Assembly: GCF_000173775.1 (NCBI RefSeq)
Contig: NZ_ACCD01000020.1
Location: 1 to 64,000 of the forward strand
Source of the DNA: Yersinia rohdei ATCC 43380
GTDB lineage: Bacteria > Pseudomonadota > Gammaproteobacteria > Enterobacterales > Enterobacteriaceae
Reading direction: 5' to 3'
DNA: 64,000 nt
The notes beneath the pieces were generated by a model that ran no database searches, was not told where the DNA came from, and saw only the letters and a list, made by a program, of their open reading frames with translations. Within the stretch, counting starts at the first letter, position 1, and every line of letters starts with the position of its first letter. Of this stretch, positions 8,610 through 19,920 are shown in pieces. The position numbers were made by a program, and so were the translations under genes.

Positions 8610-11288
8610 TTACTTTTTAGCTTTTTTCTCAGCTTTAGCTGCTGGCGCTGCTACTGCTACAGTCGCTTCTTGTTCCAGTTCTTCACTAAATTCACGGCCG
8701 TAGTAAGTATCCATCAGGATCTGTTTCAGCTCAGAGATCAGTGGGTAACGTGGGTTAGCACCGGTACACTGGTCATCAAATGCATCTTCAGACAGTTTGT
8801 CTACTTTCGCCAAGAAATCAGCTTCTTGAACGCCAGCTTCGCGGATAGACGCCGGGATGCCCAATTCAGCTTTGATTTCATCTAACCAAGTCAGCAGTTT
8901 TTGGATTTTCTGTGCTGTACGGTCGCCCGGAGCACTCAGACCCAGATGATCTGCAACTTCAGCATAACGACGACGCGCTTGTGGGCGGTCATACTGGCTG
9001 AAAGCAGTTTGCTTAGTTGGGTTGTCATTCGCGTTATAACGAATAACGTTTGAAATCAACATGGCGTTTGCCAGGCCGTGTGGGATGTGGAACTCAGAAC
9101 CCAGTTTGTGGGCCATTGAGTGGCAGACACCCAAGAAGGCGTTAGCAAAAGCAATACCCGCGATAGTTGCTGCGTTGTGAACACGCTCACGTGCCACTGG
9201 GTTTTTAGCCCCTTCATTGTAGCTGGCTGGCAGGAATTCTTTCAGCAGTTTCAGCGCTTGCAACGCCTGGCCGTCAGAGTATTCATTCGCCAATACAGAA
9301 ACATAGGCTTCCAGAGCATGGGTAACTGCGTCCAAACCACCGAAGGCACACAGAGACTTAGGCATATTCATAACCAGGTTGGCATCAACGATTGCCATAT
9401 CTGGAGTCAATGCATAGTCAGCCAATGGATATTTTTGACCTGTCGCATCGTCGGTCACTACCGCAAATGGTGTAACTTCTGAACCTGTACCTGAAGTGGT
9501 TGTTACGGCGATCATTTTCGCTTTCACACCCATTTTCGGGAACTTGTAAATACGTTTACGGATATCCATAAAGCGCAATGCGAGTTCTTCGAAGTGGGTT
9601 TCAGGGTGTTCGTACATTACCCACATGATTTTGGCCGCATCCATCGGTGAACCACCACCCAGCGCGATAATCACGTCTGGTTTGAAGGAGTTCATCTGCT
9701 CTGCACCTTTACGCACGATACTCAAAGTTGGATCTGCTTCTACTTCGAAGAAGACTTCGGTCTCGATACCGTGAGATTTCAGTACGCTAGTGATTTGATC
9801 TGCATAGCCATTGTTGAACAGGTAGCGGTCAGTCACGATGAAGGCACGTTTTGCACCGTCAGTTGCCACTTCTTCCAACGCGATAGGCAGGGAGCCACGG
9901 CGGAAGTAAATAGATTTCGGGAGTTTATGCCACAACATGTTTTCTGCTCGCTTAGCCACAGTTTTCTTGTTGATCAAGTGTTTCGGACCGACGTTTTCAG
10001 AGATGGAGTTACCACCCCAAGAACCACAACCCAGCGTCAGTGAAGGCGCTACTTTGAAGTTATACAGGTCACCGATACCACCATGAGAGGCAGGGGTGTT
10101 GATCAGGATTCGGGCGGTTTTCATTTTATCGCCGAAATACTTAACGCGTGCAGGTTGGTTATCCTGGTCTGTATACAGGCAAGATGTATGGCCAATACCG
10201 CCCATTTCTACCAGTTTTTCTGCTTTCTCAACTGCGTCTTCGAAGCTCTTCGCACGATACATTGCTAAAGTAGGAGACAGTTTTTCATGAGCAAATGGCT
10301 CTGAATCATCAACAACTTTAACTTCGCCGATAAGGATCTTGGTATTAGCAGGCACTTTGATGCCGGCCATTTCAGCAATTTTCGTTGCTGGCTGACCAAC
10401 GATTGCCGCATTCAGGCCACCGTTTTTCAGGATAATGTCTTGAACTGCTTTCAGTTCTTTACCTTGCAGCAGGTAACCGCCGTGACTAGCAAAACGCTCG
10501 CGCACTGCATCGTACACAGAATCGACCACAATGATGGACTGTTCTGATGCACAAATTACACCGTTATCAAAGGTTTTAGACATCAAGATAGAGGCAACAA
10601 CACGTTTGATATCAGCAGTTTCATCAACGACAACTGGGGTGTTCCCCGCGCCAACGCCGATAGCCGGTTTACCTGAGCTGTAAGCCGCTTTAACCATGCC
10701 TGGGCCGCCGGTTGCCAGGATCAAGTTAATGTCTGGGTGGTGCATCAGTTGGTTAGATAACTCAACTGTTGGCGCATCAATCCAACCAATAATATCTGCT
10801 GGTGCACCTGCTGCAATAGCGGCTTGAAGCACGATATCTGCGGCTTTATTGGTTGCATCTTTAGCGCGTGGGTGTGGAGAGAATACGATGCCGTTACGGG
10901 TCTTCAAGCTAATTAATGCTTTGAAGATAGCGGTAGAAGTTGGGTTAGTGGTGGGTACAATACCGCAGATTAAACCGATAGGTTCAGCGATAGTAATAGT
11001 ACCAAAGGTTTTATCTTCTTCCAGAATGCCACAAGTCTTTTCATCTTTGTAAGCATTATAAATATATTCAGAAGCAAAGTGGTTCTTGATAACCTTGTCT
11101 TCCACAATACCCATGCCAGATTCTTCGACAGCCAGTTTGGCTAAAGGAATACGGGCATCAGCAGCAGCCAGAGCTGCGGCACGGAAGATCTTATCAACCT
11201 GCTCTTGAGTGAAGTTGGCATACTCGCGCTGGGCTTTCTTGACGCGTGCTACTAGCTCGTTAAGTTCAGCGACATTCGTTACAGCCAT
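8610..11288 (-). CDS. adhE: Bifunctional acetaldehyde-CoA/alcohol dehydrogenase
   Basis: Fermentative enzyme converting acetyl-CoA to acetaldehyde and then to ethanol with two NADH; forms long spirosomes. 892 residues, E. coli 891. The N-terminal aldehyde dehydrogenase half has the catalytic Cys in GVICASEQS (about 246) and the GVGAGNTP loop. The C-terminal iron-dependent alcohol dehydrogenase half (from about 450) has GGGSPMDAAK for NAD and iron ligands in the DAVTHALEAY, CHSMAHKLG and HGLANAM segments. An Ala/Lys-rich tail ends the protein. A perfect CRP palindrome lies 265 bp upstream. Confidence 0.98.
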   Translation of the reverse strand: MAVTNVAELNELVARVKKAQREYANFTQEQVDKIFRAAALAAADARIPLAKLAVEESGMGIVEDKVIKNHFASEYIYNAYKDEKTCGILEEDKTFGTITIAEPIGLICGIVPTTNPTSTAIFKALISLKTRNGIVFSPHPRAKDATNKAADIVLQAAIAAGAPADIIGWIDAPTVELSNQLMHHPDINLILATGGPGMVKAAYSSGKPAIGVGAGNTPVVVDETADIKRVVASILMSKTFDNGVICASEQSIIVVDSVYDAVRERFASHGGYLLQGKELKAVQDIILKNGGLNAAIVGQPATKIAEMAGIKVPANTKILIGEVKVVDDSEPFAHEKLSPTLAMYRAKSFEDAVEKAEKLVEMGGIGHTSCLYTDQDNQPARVKYFGDKMKTARILINTPASHGGIGDLYNFKVAPSLTLGCGSWGGNSISENVGPKHLINKKTVAKRAENMLWHKLPKSIYFRRGSLPIALEEVATDGAKRAFIVTDRYLFNNGYADQITSVLKSHGIETEVFFEVEADPTLSIVRKGAEQMNSFKPDVIIALGGGSPMDAAKIMWVMYEHPETHFEELALRFMDIRKRIYKFPKMGVKAKMIAVTTTSGTGSEVTPFAVVTDDATGQKYPLADYALTPDMAIVDANLVMNMPKSLCAFGGLDAVTHALEAYVSVLANEYSDGQALQALKLLKEFLPASYNEGAKNPVARERVHNAATIAGIAFANAFLGVCHSMAHKLGSEFHIPHGLANAMLISNVIRYNANDNPTKQTAFSQYDRPQARRRYAEVADHLGLSAPGDRTAQKIQKLLTWLDEIKAELGIPASIREAGVQEADFLAKVDKLSEDAFDDQCTGANPRYPLISELKQILMDTYYGREFSEELEQEATVAVAAPAAKAEKKAKK

Positions 11289-11985
11289 AATGCTCTCCTG
11301 ATAATGTTAAACTCTTTTAGTAAATGAGCTGTTGAAGCCATTAGTATAGACAGGCTCTGACATGCTGTGCTGTCGAATAGAGATAGTTTTTGTATCTTAC
11401 TATCTCATTTTCACCGCTGATTTACTGAAAGAGCTTTGGGGTCACTAGGAATAAATTGAGATAAAAAGACTATTTTCAACCTTTATACTCTATTTTCCTG
11501 CCGCTTACTCTCTACCACTGACTAGAGCTTAACTATTCTTAGGTATGCTTTTTGTGATTTAAATCACAAAAACTGCAAGCTGACACCATTCAGCTATTAT
11601 TTGTTGAGAGTAATTATCATCTGAAGAAATAAAGTGATAATTCATGACGTTAAACCATCATTACCGCCACAGAATATTAACAATAATTACAATTTTAGTT
11701 GGCGAGGATTTACCAAGTATAAATGCGGGTTTATTCCGTGGATTCCTGCGACTAATTCTATTACATTGTGCGCGCACATCAGCATGAGGATGTCTTTAGG
11801 AATATTTTTAGTGAAAAGCACTGTAATGAGATATTGATAGCATGCAGAACGATGTCTGCAAGTGGGTTACATTATTAGTGTTACAAATTTTCCTGCTGCG
11901 GGTTATTGGGTGTGTTGTCTGGGGCATTGGGTATAATGACCCGTTATTTATGGATGTATTTATCAGCAATTTCGCGGAGTGATGT
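11289..11985. promoter_or_regulatory. Divergent adhE-ychE regulatory gap
   Basis: 697 bp with no convincing gene; an open stretch at 11634-11837 (+) has no Shine-Dalgarno and unlikely composition. It should contain the regulated adhE promoters and the ychE promoter. The only strong site I see is the CRP palindrome at 11553-11568. Confidence 0.5.
11553..11568. promoter_or_regulatory. Predicted CRP-cAMP site
   Basis: TGTGA-TTTAAA-TCACA, both halves perfect and the whole 24 bp (11549-11572) a perfect palindrome. It is closer to adhE (265 bp from its ATG) than to ychE (418 bp). The half-sites fit CRP rather than FNR (TTGAT). Confidence 0.65.
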
Positions 11986-12630
11986 GTGAGTCAATCACTG
12001 TTAGACCTTTCAGGTTACATCAAGTTTTTTGTTGGCTTATTTGCGCTGGTTAATCCGGTAGGTATATTGCCGGTATTTATCAGTATGACCAGCTACCAGG
12101 CTGCGGCAGGGCGGGATAAAACCAACCTGACAGCTAACCTGTCGGTGGCCATTATTTTGTGGATCTCCTTGTTCTTGGGGGATGCCATCCTGAAAATATT
12201 TGGCATTTCTATTGATTCATTCCGTATTGCCGGTGGGATCTTGGTGGTCAGTATTGCGATGTCGATGATCAGCGGCAAACTGGGTGAAGACAAGCAGAAC
12301 AAACAGGAAAAAACAGAAACAGCGGTAAGAGAAAGTATTGGTGTGGTTCCATTGGCATTGCCATTAATGGCTGGGCCGGGCGCAATCAGTTCAACTATTG
12401 TTTGGAGTTCTCGCTACCACAGTTGGCAAAACCTGTTGGGATTAACTGCGGCGATTGCCCTATTTGCATTCTGCTGTTGGTTATTGTTCCGCGCCGCACC
12501 GCTATTAGTTAGGCTGTTAGGGCAAACCGGTATTAACGTGATAACGCGTATTATGGGTTTATTGCTGATGGCATTGGGTATCGAATTCATTGTGACAGGT
12601 ATCAAGGCTATTTTCCCCGGGTTACTTTGA
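11986..12630 (+). CDS. ychE: MarC family inner-membrane protein YchE
   Basis: Integral membrane protein of unknown function, UPF0056/MarC family, 214 residues, about six hydrophobic helices (for example 12-32, 48-66, 71-92, 118-140, 145-165, 185-207) with the family segment FALVNPVGILPVF near the N terminus. The start is a GTG preceded by CGGAG (8-10 nt). Flanked by adhE and opp as in E. coli. No substrate is established for the family. Confidence 0.95.
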   Translation: MSQSLLDLSGYIKFFVGLFALVNPVGILPVFISMTSYQAAAGRDKTNLTANLSVAIILWISLFLGDAILKIFGISIDSFRIAGGILVVSIAMSMISGKLGEDKQNKQEKTETAVRESIGVVPLALPLMAGPGAISSTIVWSSRYHSWQNLLGLTAAIALFAFCCWLLFRAAPLLVRLLGQTGINVITRIMGLLLMALGIEFIVTGIKAIFPGLL

Positions 12631-12673
12631 CCCACTGAAACTCATTAGAGTGACTCTTCATCATCAAAGAATG

Positions 12674-12702
12674 GCCACCAGCATATTATTGGTGGCTTTT
12701 TT
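12674..12702 (+). terminator. Rho-independent terminator of ychE
   Basis: GCCACCA/TGGTGGC stem, nine-base loop, then six T, about 45 bp after the ychE stop. Confidence 0.92.
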
Positions 12703-13579
12703 CTTTCCGCAAGTCTGATATTTAAAGCATTTAGGCATTAATTTGGTGCAAATAATGTATGAAGTTTAATCTGTTGCACTCAAATGCTGCAATAATAGTT
12801 CTTCCGCATACATAATTTGGCTTAAGGTTTATTTTCCTCTCTTTACTAAGTACTTAATCTCCCCTCTGAGTAAATTAATTAGGCTATTTGTTGTTAAAAT
12901 GCTCACATCATTCCGTAGGGCTTGTGTTGAATTTATCTAGATGTTATTAGTGATTACATCCCAATGAGCAGGGGTTTATTCTGATAATGTCTGGAATGTT
13001 AACTTTATGTTTCTTGGTGTTGTTCTTAAACATAATTTTTGATGTGAAATTAACATTTCTGTTTTTTATCTTCAAATAATTCAGTGGGTTATAGGTTTTT
13101 TTGATTGTAAGTACAGTAAGTTACCTTGATTGCTTACTCATTGAAAAAGAGAATTGCGTAACATTTCTGTAAAAATTATTAGCGTCAGATTTGGTGTTCT
13201 GTTAGCTTTCGGACAATTCCCTGACGAGAGATTTCTTGTTTTTCAGTGAAACTGAGCCGTAATTTTAATTTTGGAATAGTTATTGCTAGTCGTTGTTAGC
13301 AGGATATTGATGCAAATCTAGAAAAAACATCACCGGTTTCGTGACAAGGTGGCTAGAAATGCAAATAAAGAACCGCTGCTACCACCGGTAATAATGAGTA
13401 CGAGTTCCGAGTCTTTAGGATGTTTAACATCGGCGATTTTTCGTCTGGTGCTAATAAATATGGGGATCTTGCATTGGCGGATTCGTTCCCCGAACAATGC
13501 AAAGGATGAATGCCTTTTAAAGGTGAAGCTTGCCCAGTTACTGGGTGATGCAATAATAAAAACTGGAGTGGATATAAGC
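12703..13579 (+). promoter_or_regulatory. Long upstream region of oppA
   Basis: 877 bp without a credible gene, AT-rich in its first part. From 13349 the oppA frame is open upstream of the real start, which could mislead gene callers; that extension lacks a Shine-Dalgarno and would bury the signal peptide. The oppA leader in enterobacteria is a known target of the GcvB small RNA near the ribosome site; the sequence around 13565-13580 resembles that of E. coli oppA. Confidence 0.45.
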
Positions 13580-15217
13580 ATGACCAACATCACAAAGAAA
13601 AGTCTTCTGGCTGCGGGTATTGTGGCTGCCTTAAGTATGATGGCTGTAGGGAATACATTTGCGGCTAATGTGCCAGCAGGGGTACAACTGGCTGAAAAAC
13701 AAGTTTTAGTCCGTAATAATGGTTCAGAGCCTCAGTCTCTTGACCCACATAAAATTGAAGGTGTCCCTGAGTCAAATATCTCCCGTGATTTGTTAGAAGG
13801 ATTGGTTATTAACGATCCCAACGGCAAAATTATGCCGGGCGTGGCAGAAAGTTGGGATAATAAAGACTTTAAAGTCTGGACTTTCCATCTGCGTAAAGAT
13901 GCTAAATGGTCAAATGGTGACCCTGTAACGGCACAGGATTTTGTTTATAGCTGGCAACGTTTGGCCGACCCTAAAACAGTTTCTCCTTATGCCAGCTATG
14001 TGCAATATGCCCATATTGCTAATATCGACGATATTATCGCCGGTAAAAAAGCACCAGATACCTTGGGTGTTAAAGCCTTGGATGACCATACTCTGGAAGT
14101 TACGCTGACCGAACCCGTTCCTTATCTGGATAAATTGTTAGCTCACCCATCCATGTCTCCAGTTAATAAAACGGTGATTGATAAATTTGGTGAGAAATGG
14201 ACTCAGCCACAAAACTTTGTCGGCAATGGCGCCTATAAGTTGAAAGACTGGACTGTTAACGAACGTATTGTATTAGAACGTAGCCCGACCTATTGGGATA
14301 ATGCGAAGACTGTGATTAATCAGGTAACTTACCTGCCAATCTCTTCCGAAGTAACTGATGTTAACCGCTATCGTAGCGGTGAAATCGACATGACTTATAA
14401 CAACATGCCGATTGAGTTATTCCAGAAACTGAAAAAAGAGATCCCACAAGAAGTCCATGTTGACCCGTATCTTTGCACCTATTATTACGAAATCAACAAT
14501 CAAAAAGCACCATTTACGGATGCTCGGGTACGTGAAGCCCTGAAATTGGGTATGGATCGCGATATCATTGTGAATAAAGTGAAAAACCAAGGTGATTTGC
14601 CGGCCTATGGTTTTACCCCGCCGTACACCAGTGGTGCTGAATTAACTCCACCAGAATGGTTTAGCTGGACACAAGAAAAACGCAATGAAGTGGCTAAGAA
14701 ATTGCTGGCAGAAGCGGGCTACACTAAAGATAAGCCACTGACTTTCAACCTATTATATAACACTTCAGATTTGCATAAAAAGCTGGCTATTGCGGCGGCT
14801 TCTATCTGGAAGAAAAACCTGGGTGTTGACGTTAAGCTGGAAAACCAAGAGTGGAAAACCTTCCTTGATACTCGTCATCAAGGGACTTTCGATGTTGCTC
14901 GTGCCGGCTGGTGTGCTGACTATAACGAACCTTCTTCCTTCCTGAATATGATGCTCTCTGACAGCAGTAATAACACTGTGCATTATAAGAGCCCAGCATT
15001 TGATAAGCTGATGGCAGATACCTTGAAGGTAAAATCTGAGAAAGAACGCGCTGGGTTGTATCAACAGGCTGAAATACTGTTGGATAAAGACTCCGCTATC
15101 GTACCTTTGTTCTATTACGTGAATGCCCGTTTAGTGAAACCTTATGTCGGTGGTTATACCGGTAAAGATCCACTGGATAATATGCACGTTAAAGATCTCT
15201 ATATTATCAAGCAATAA
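13580..15217 (+). CDS. oppA: Periplasmic oligopeptide-binding protein OppA
   Basis: Periplasmic receptor that captures peptides of about 2-5 residues of any sequence and delivers them to OppBCDF. 545 residues. Signal peptide: MTNITKKSLLAAGIVAAL... with a likely cleavage after FA (about residue 26). The mature protein is a family 5 solute-binding protein (NNGSEPQSLDPHKIEG start; GDPVTAQDFVYSWQRL typical). I choose the ATG at 13580, with GGAG at 13565 and a start MTNITKKS as in E. coli, over an in-frame opening 231 nt upstream. First gene of the opp operon, separated from oppB by a hairpin. Confidence 0.97.
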   Translation: MTNITKKSLLAAGIVAALSMMAVGNTFAANVPAGVQLAEKQVLVRNNGSEPQSLDPHKIEGVPESNISRDLLEGLVINDPNGKIMPGVAESWDNKDFKVWTFHLRKDAKWSNGDPVTAQDFVYSWQRLADPKTVSPYASYVQYAHIANIDDIIAGKKAPDTLGVKALDDHTLEVTLTEPVPYLDKLLAHPSMSPVNKTVIDKFGEKWTQPQNFVGNGAYKLKDWTVNERIVLERSPTYWDNAKTVINQVTYLPISSEVTDVNRYRSGEIDMTYNNMPIELFQKLKKEIPQEVHVDPYLCTYYYEINNQKAPFTDARVREALKLGMDRDIIVNKVKNQGDLPAYGFTPPYTSGAELTPPEWFSWTQEKRNEVAKKLLAEAGYTKDKPLTFNLLYNTSDLHKKLAIAAASIWKKNLGVDVKLENQEWKTFLDTRHQGTFDVARAGWCADYNEPSSFLNMMLSDSSNNTVHYKSPAFDKLMADTLKVKSEKERAGLYQQAEILLDKDSAIVPLFYYVNARLVKPYVGGYTGKDPLDNMHVKDLYIIKQ

Positions 15218-15222
15218 TCTAT

Positions 15223-15256
15223 TAAGGGCAGCCGCAGAGTTTGCGTGCTGCCCTTA
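15223..15256 (+). terminator. oppA-oppB intercistronic hairpin
   Basis: Perfect 10-bp stem TAAGGGCAGC/GCTGCCCTTA with a 14-base loop, 6 bp after the oppA stop, followed by TTGCTT rather than a full T run. Such hairpins commonly give partial termination or protect the 3' end so the binding protein is made in excess of the permease. Confidence 0.7.
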
Positions 15257-15428
15257 TTGCTTGATGATAAGTACCCCAATAGCCTTGACGTCGCGGCGTA
15301 ATAGCATGCAAACGAATCCCAATGAGCAGACCTAAAGTCAGTGAATTAGGTGAGAAAGAGCAGCTAACACCGAGGCAATATCAAGTGCGAAGGGTATAAG
15401 TTGCAGTAAGAGGCTAAAGGTACAGGCA

Positions 15429-16349
15429 ATGTTAAAATTTATTCTACGCCGCTGTTTGGAAGCGATCCCGACACTTTTTATTTTGATCACTATTTCATTC
15501 TTTATGATGCGTCTCGCCCCAGGAAGCCCATTTACTGGCGAACGTAATCTTCCACCGGAAGTTATGGCAAACATTGAGGCGAAATATCATCTCAATGACC
15601 CTGTTTATAAACAATATTTCAATTACTTAGGTCAATTGGCGCATGGCGACCTTGGGCCTTCATTCAAATATAAAGATTACACGGTAAATGAGTTGGTTTC
15701 GGCCTCGTTTCCGGTGTCGGCAAAACTCGGATTAGCTGCATTTATACTGGCAGTGGTATTAGGGGTGAGTGCTGGCGTTATTGCCGCATTAAATCAAAAT
15801 ACTAAGTGGGATTATACCGTCATGGGGTTTGCCATGACCGGGGTGGTTATCCCCAGTTTTGTGGTGGCACCGTTATTAGTGCTGGTTTTTGCCATTACAT
15901 TAAAATGGCTACCCGGCGGAGGATGGAATGGTGGGGCACCGCAGTATATTATTTTGCCAATGGTAGCATTGTCATTGGCCTATATCGCCAGTATCGCGCG
16001 AATTACCCGCGGTTCAATGATTGAAGTTCTCCATTCTAATTTCATCCGTACTGCGCGTGCAAAAGGTTTGCCATTGCGCATCATTGTATTACGTCATGCA
16101 TTGAAACCTGCTTTGCTGCCGGTGTTGTCCTATATGGGGCCGGCATTTGTCGGTATTATCACCGGCTCTATGGTGATTGAAACTATTTTTGGCCTGCCGG
16201 GTATTGGTCAGTTGTTTGTCAACGGAGCGTTAAATCGCGATTACTCTTTGGTCTTGAGTTTGACCATTTTAGTGGGCGCGTTAACCATTTTATTCAATGC
16301 GATTGTTGACGTGCTGTATGCCGTTATTGATCCGAAAATCCGTTACTAA
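15429..16349 (+). CDS. oppB: Oligopeptide permease membrane subunit OppB
   Basis: Inner-membrane channel subunit of the oligopeptide ABC importer. 306 residues with six membrane segments (first at about 9-30) and the EAA loop that contacts the ATPases (RTARAKGLPLRIIVLRHALK, about 199-218). Second gene in oppABCDF, 18 bp before oppC. Confidence 0.97.
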   Translation: MLKFILRRCLEAIPTLFILITISFFMMRLAPGSPFTGERNLPPEVMANIEAKYHLNDPVYKQYFNYLGQLAHGDLGPSFKYKDYTVNELVSASFPVSAKLGLAAFILAVVLGVSAGVIAALNQNTKWDYTVMGFAMTGVVIPSFVVAPLLVLVFAITLKWLPGGGWNGGAPQYIILPMVALSLAYIASIARITRGSMIEVLHSNFIRTARAKGLPLRIIVLRHALKPALLPVLSYMGPAFVGIITGSMVIETIFGLPGIGQLFVNGALNRDYSLVLSLTILVGALTILFNAIVDVLYAVIDPKIRY

Positions 16350-16367
16350 CTCTGGAGCACGCCAATT

Positions 16368-17273
16368 ATGTTGAACAAGAAAAATAGCGAAGCTCTGGAA
16401 GTTTTCAGTGAAAAACTGGAAGTGGAAGGGCGTAGCCTTTGGCAGGATGCCCGCCGTCGCTTTATTCATAACCGCGCGGCGATCACCAGTTTGGTGATCC
16501 TAATGTTAATTACCTTATTTGTTATTCTCGCCCCGATGCTAGCGCAATTTACTTATTCGGATACCGACTGGGGCATGATGTCTGCGGCACCTGATTTTGA
16601 ATCCGGGCACTATTTTGGTACTGATTCTTCGGGCCGTGACTTATTGGTTCGTGTCGCCATTGGTGGCCGGATTTCATTGATGGTGGGTGTGGCTGCTGCA
16701 TTAGTTGCGGTGGTGGTGGGTACATTATATGGATCTTTATCGGGCTATCTTGGTGGGAAAATTGACTCATTAATGATGCGTTTGTTGGAAATCCTTAATT
16801 CATTCCCCTTCATGTTTTTCGTTATTTTGTTAGTGACTTTCTTTGGTCAGAATATCTTGCTGATATTTGTGGCTATCGGGATGGTGTCTTGGTTGGACAT
16901 GGCGCGTATTGTGCGCGGACAAACGTTAAGCCTAAAACGAAAAGAATTTATTGAAGCTGCGCTGGTGGGCGGTGTTTCCACACGCAATATTGTCTTGCGC
17001 CATATTGTCCCGAACGTATTAGGTGTGGTGGTGGTATATGCTTCTCTTTTAGTTCCCAGCATGATTTTATTTGAATCATTCTTGAGTTTCCTGGGGTTAG
17101 GGACACAAGAACCCCTGAGCAGTTGGGGGGCATTACTGAGTGATGGTGCCAACTCAATGGAAGTTTCTCCGTGGCTATTGATGTTCCCAGCCGGTTTTTT
17201 GGTAGTGACTTTGTTCTGCTTTAACTTTATCGGCGATGGCTTGCGTGATGCCCTCGACCCGAAAGATCGCTGA
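16368..17273 (+). CDS. oppC: Oligopeptide permease membrane subunit OppC
   Basis: Partner channel subunit of OppB. 301 residues: cytoplasmic N-terminal 35 residues, first membrane helix about 38-60, then a large periplasmic loop and the permease core with an EAA loop ([21 protein letters not shown], near 197-217). GGAG lies before the ATG. 11 bp from oppD. Confidence 0.97.
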   Translation: MLNKKNSEALEVFSEKLEVEGRSLWQDARRRFIHNRAAITSLVILMLITLFVILAPMLAQFTYSDTDWGMMSAAPDFESGHYFGTDSSGRDLLVRVAIGGRISLMVGVAAALVAVVVGTLYGSLSGYLGGKIDSLMMRLLEILNSFPFMFFVILLVTFFGQNILLIFVAIGMVSWLDMARIVRGQTLSLKRKEFIEAALVGGVSTRNIVLRHIVPNVLGVVVVYASLLVPSMILFESFLSFLGLGTQEPLSSWGALLSDGANSMEVSPWLLMFPAGFLVVTLFCFNFIGDGLRDALDPKDR

Positions 17274-17284
17274 GGAGTAGCACC

Positions 17285-18286
17285 ATGACGACGATAAATA
17301 ATCAGTCTGCTGTTCAGCAATCTGCTTTGTTGGACGTAAAAGATCTCACCGTCACCTTCAAAACACCCGATGGTGATGTTACCGCAGTTAATGCGCTCAA
17401 TTTTGATCTGCGTGCCGGTGAAACATTAGGGATTGTTGGCGAGTCCGGTTCCGGTAAATCGCAAACGGCATTTGCTTTGATGGGGTTGCTGGCCAGTAAT
17501 GGCCGGATAGGCGGCTCAGCAAAGTTTAATGGCCGTGAAATTCTGAATTTACCTGAGAAACAATTGAACCGTTTACGGGCTGAAGAAATCTCGATGATTT
17601 TTCAAGACCCGATGACCTCGCTAAACCCGTATATGCGTGTGGGCGAGCAGTTGATGGAAGTGCTGCAATTACATAAGAAAATGAGCAAAAGTGAAGCATT
17701 CGAAGAGTCAATCCGTATGCTTGATGCAGTGAAAATGCCCGAGGCCCGCAAGCGCATGCGCATGTATCCTCATGAATTTTCAGGTGGTATGCGCCAGCGA
17801 GTTATGATTGCGATGGCATTACTTTGTCGCCCTAAGCTGTTGATCGCGGATGAACCTACTACTGCACTGGATGTGACTGTACAGGCTCAAATCATGACGT
17901 TGCTGAATGAACTTAAGACTGAGTTTAATACTGCAATTATCATGATCACCCATGATTTAGGGGTGGTTGCCGGTATATGTAATAAAGTTCTGGTGATGTA
18001 TGCAGGTCGAACTATGGAATATGGACAGGCCCGTGATGTTTTTTATCATCCAAGCCACCCTTATTCTATTGGTTTGCTGAATGCTGTTCCTCGTCTTGAC
18101 TCTGAAGGCGAATCTCTCATGACCATTCCGGGTAATCCACCCAATTTGCTGCGCTTACCAAAAGGGTGCCCGTTCCAGCCACGTTGCCAATATGCCATGG
18201 AGCGCTGCTCTACAGCGCCGGAACTTGAGCATTTTGGTGAAGGCCGTTTACGTGCTTGTTATAAGCCAGTAGGGGAATTGGTATGA
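17285..18286 (+). CDS. oppD: Oligopeptide ABC transporter ATPase OppD
   Basis: Cytoplasmic ATPase powering peptide uptake. 333 residues: Walker [10 protein letters not shown] (about 57-65), Q-loop [10 protein letters not shown], signature SGGMRQR, Walker [13 protein letters not shown], switch His in ITHDLG, and a C-terminal oligopeptide-transporter domain with cysteines ([15 protein letters not shown]) that in some relatives ligate an Fe-S cluster. GAGGAG precedes the ATG. Its stop overlaps the oppF ATG by four bases, implying translational coupling. Confidence 0.97.
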   Translation: MTTINNQSAVQQSALLDVKDLTVTFKTPDGDVTAVNALNFDLRAGETLGIVGESGSGKSQTAFALMGLLASNGRIGGSAKFNGREILNLPEKQLNRLRAEEISMIFQDPMTSLNPYMRVGEQLMEVLQLHKKMSKSEAFEESIRMLDAVKMPEARKRMRMYPHEFSGGMRQRVMIAMALLCRPKLLIADEPTTALDVTVQAQIMTLLNELKTEFNTAIIMITHDLGVVAGICNKVLVMYAGRTMEYGQARDVFYHPSHPYSIGLLNAVPRLDSEGESLMTIPGNPPNLLRLPKGCPFQPRCQYAMERCSTAPELEHFGEGRLRACYKPVGELV

Positions 18287-19284
18287 ATGCCATGACAGAG
18301 AAAAAAGTATTATTGGAAGTGGCTGACCTGAAAGTTCATTTTGATATTGAAGATGGTAAGCAATGGTTCTGGCAGCCAAGTAAAACCCTCAAAGCCGTTG
18401 ATGGTGTAACCCTGCGATTGTACGAAGGTGAAACTTTAGGGGTGGTGGGTGAGTCAGGCTGTGGAAAATCCACTTTTGCTCGCGCCATTATTGGTTTGGT
18501 AAAGGCGACCGGTGGCAGTGTGGCCTGGTTAGGGAAAGATTTACTGAATATGAGTGATGCCGAATGGCGCAAAACTCGTAGTGATATTCAGATGATATTC
18601 CAAGATCCGCTGGCATCATTAAACCCGCGAATGACTATCGGCGAAATTATTGCTGAGCCATTGCGGACTTATCATCCCAAAATGCCACGCCAAGAAATTA
18701 AAGACAAAGTTAAAGCCATGATGTTGAAGGTGGGGTTGCTACCTAACCTAATCAACCGCTATCCCCATGAGTTTTCGGGCGGGCAGTGTCAACGAATTGG
18801 TATTGCTCGTGCATTGATTCTTGAACCGAAATTGGTGATTTGTGATGAACCGGTCTCGGCGCTGGATGTATCAATCCAAGCCCAAGTGGTGAATTTGTTG
18901 CAGCAACTGCAACGTGAAATGGGGCTGTCGCTGATATTTATCGCCCACGATTTAGCGGTGGTAAAACATATTTCCGATCGTGTGTTGGTGATGTATTTGG
19001 GCCATGCGGTAGAGCTTGGGACTTATGATGAGGTTTACCATAATCCGCAGCATCCCTACACCAAAGCCTTGATGTCGGCAGTGCCTATTCCAGATCCGGA
19101 TAAGGAAAGAGCCAAAGTTATTCAGTTGCTGGAAGGGGAATTACCTTCTCCAATAAACCCACCTTCAGGTTGTGTGTTCCGCACTCGCTGCCCGATTGCG
19201 GGGCCGGAGTGTGCAAAAACTCGCCCATTACTGGAAGGGAGTTTCCGCCATGCGGTGTCTTGCTTGAAAGTGGACCCTTTATGA
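18283..19284 (+). CDS. oppF: Oligopeptide ABC transporter ATPase OppF
   Basis: Second ATPase of the importer, heterodimer partner of OppD. 333 residues: Walker [10 protein letters not shown], signature SGGQCQR, Walker [13 protein letters not shown], and the C-terminal cysteine motif ([16 protein letters not shown]). Overlaps oppD by four bases and ends the operon at a strong terminator 39 bp downstream. Confidence 0.97.
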   Translation: MNAMTEKKVLLEVADLKVHFDIEDGKQWFWQPSKTLKAVDGVTLRLYEGETLGVVGESGCGKSTFARAIIGLVKATGGSVAWLGKDLLNMSDAEWRKTRSDIQMIFQDPLASLNPRMTIGEIIAEPLRTYHPKMPRQEIKDKVKAMMLKVGLLPNLINRYPHEFSGGQCQRIGIARALILEPKLVICDEPVSALDVSIQAQVVNLLQQLQREMGLSLIFIAHDLAVVKHISDRVLVMYLGHAVELGTYDEVYHNPQHPYTKALMSAVPIPDPDKERAKVIQLLEGELPSPINPPSGCVFRTRCPIAGPECAKTRPLLEGSFRHAVSCLKVDPL

Positions 19285-19322
19285 TGTTGCCATCATGCCG
19301 CTATTGATAGATTAATAAATTT

Positions 19323-19351
19323 ACTCCCGCCAAATAAGCGGGAGTTTTTTT
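19323..19351 (+). terminator. Rho-independent terminator of the opp operon
   Basis: ACTCCCGC/GCGGGAGT perfect 8-bp stem, seven-base loop, run of seven T. Confidence 0.95.
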
Positions 19352-19433
19352 ATCCGAGCGGGGATGAATTGCTGTAGCGGCGTCTTCTACCCGTATCGTT
19401 TCTCGGTGCCGGAATTAACGGGCTGATTATTGC

Positions 19434-19841
<408 letters not shown>

Positions 19842-19920
19842 TTACTTTTACAATTATTATGCTGTGAAAAGCGAATAACTCAGAGAATCTACAATTGGAT
19901 GTTTGCCGTTCTCCCATTTA

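Noticed and set aside
11634-11837. 67-residue ORF upstream of ychE
   Set aside because: No Shine-Dalgarno, improbable composition, inside the regulatory gap.
13349-13579. In-frame upstream extension of oppA giving a 622-residue protein
   Set aside because: The start has no ribosome site and would bury the signal peptide; MTNITKKSLLAAG at 13580 with GGAG upstream matches the family.
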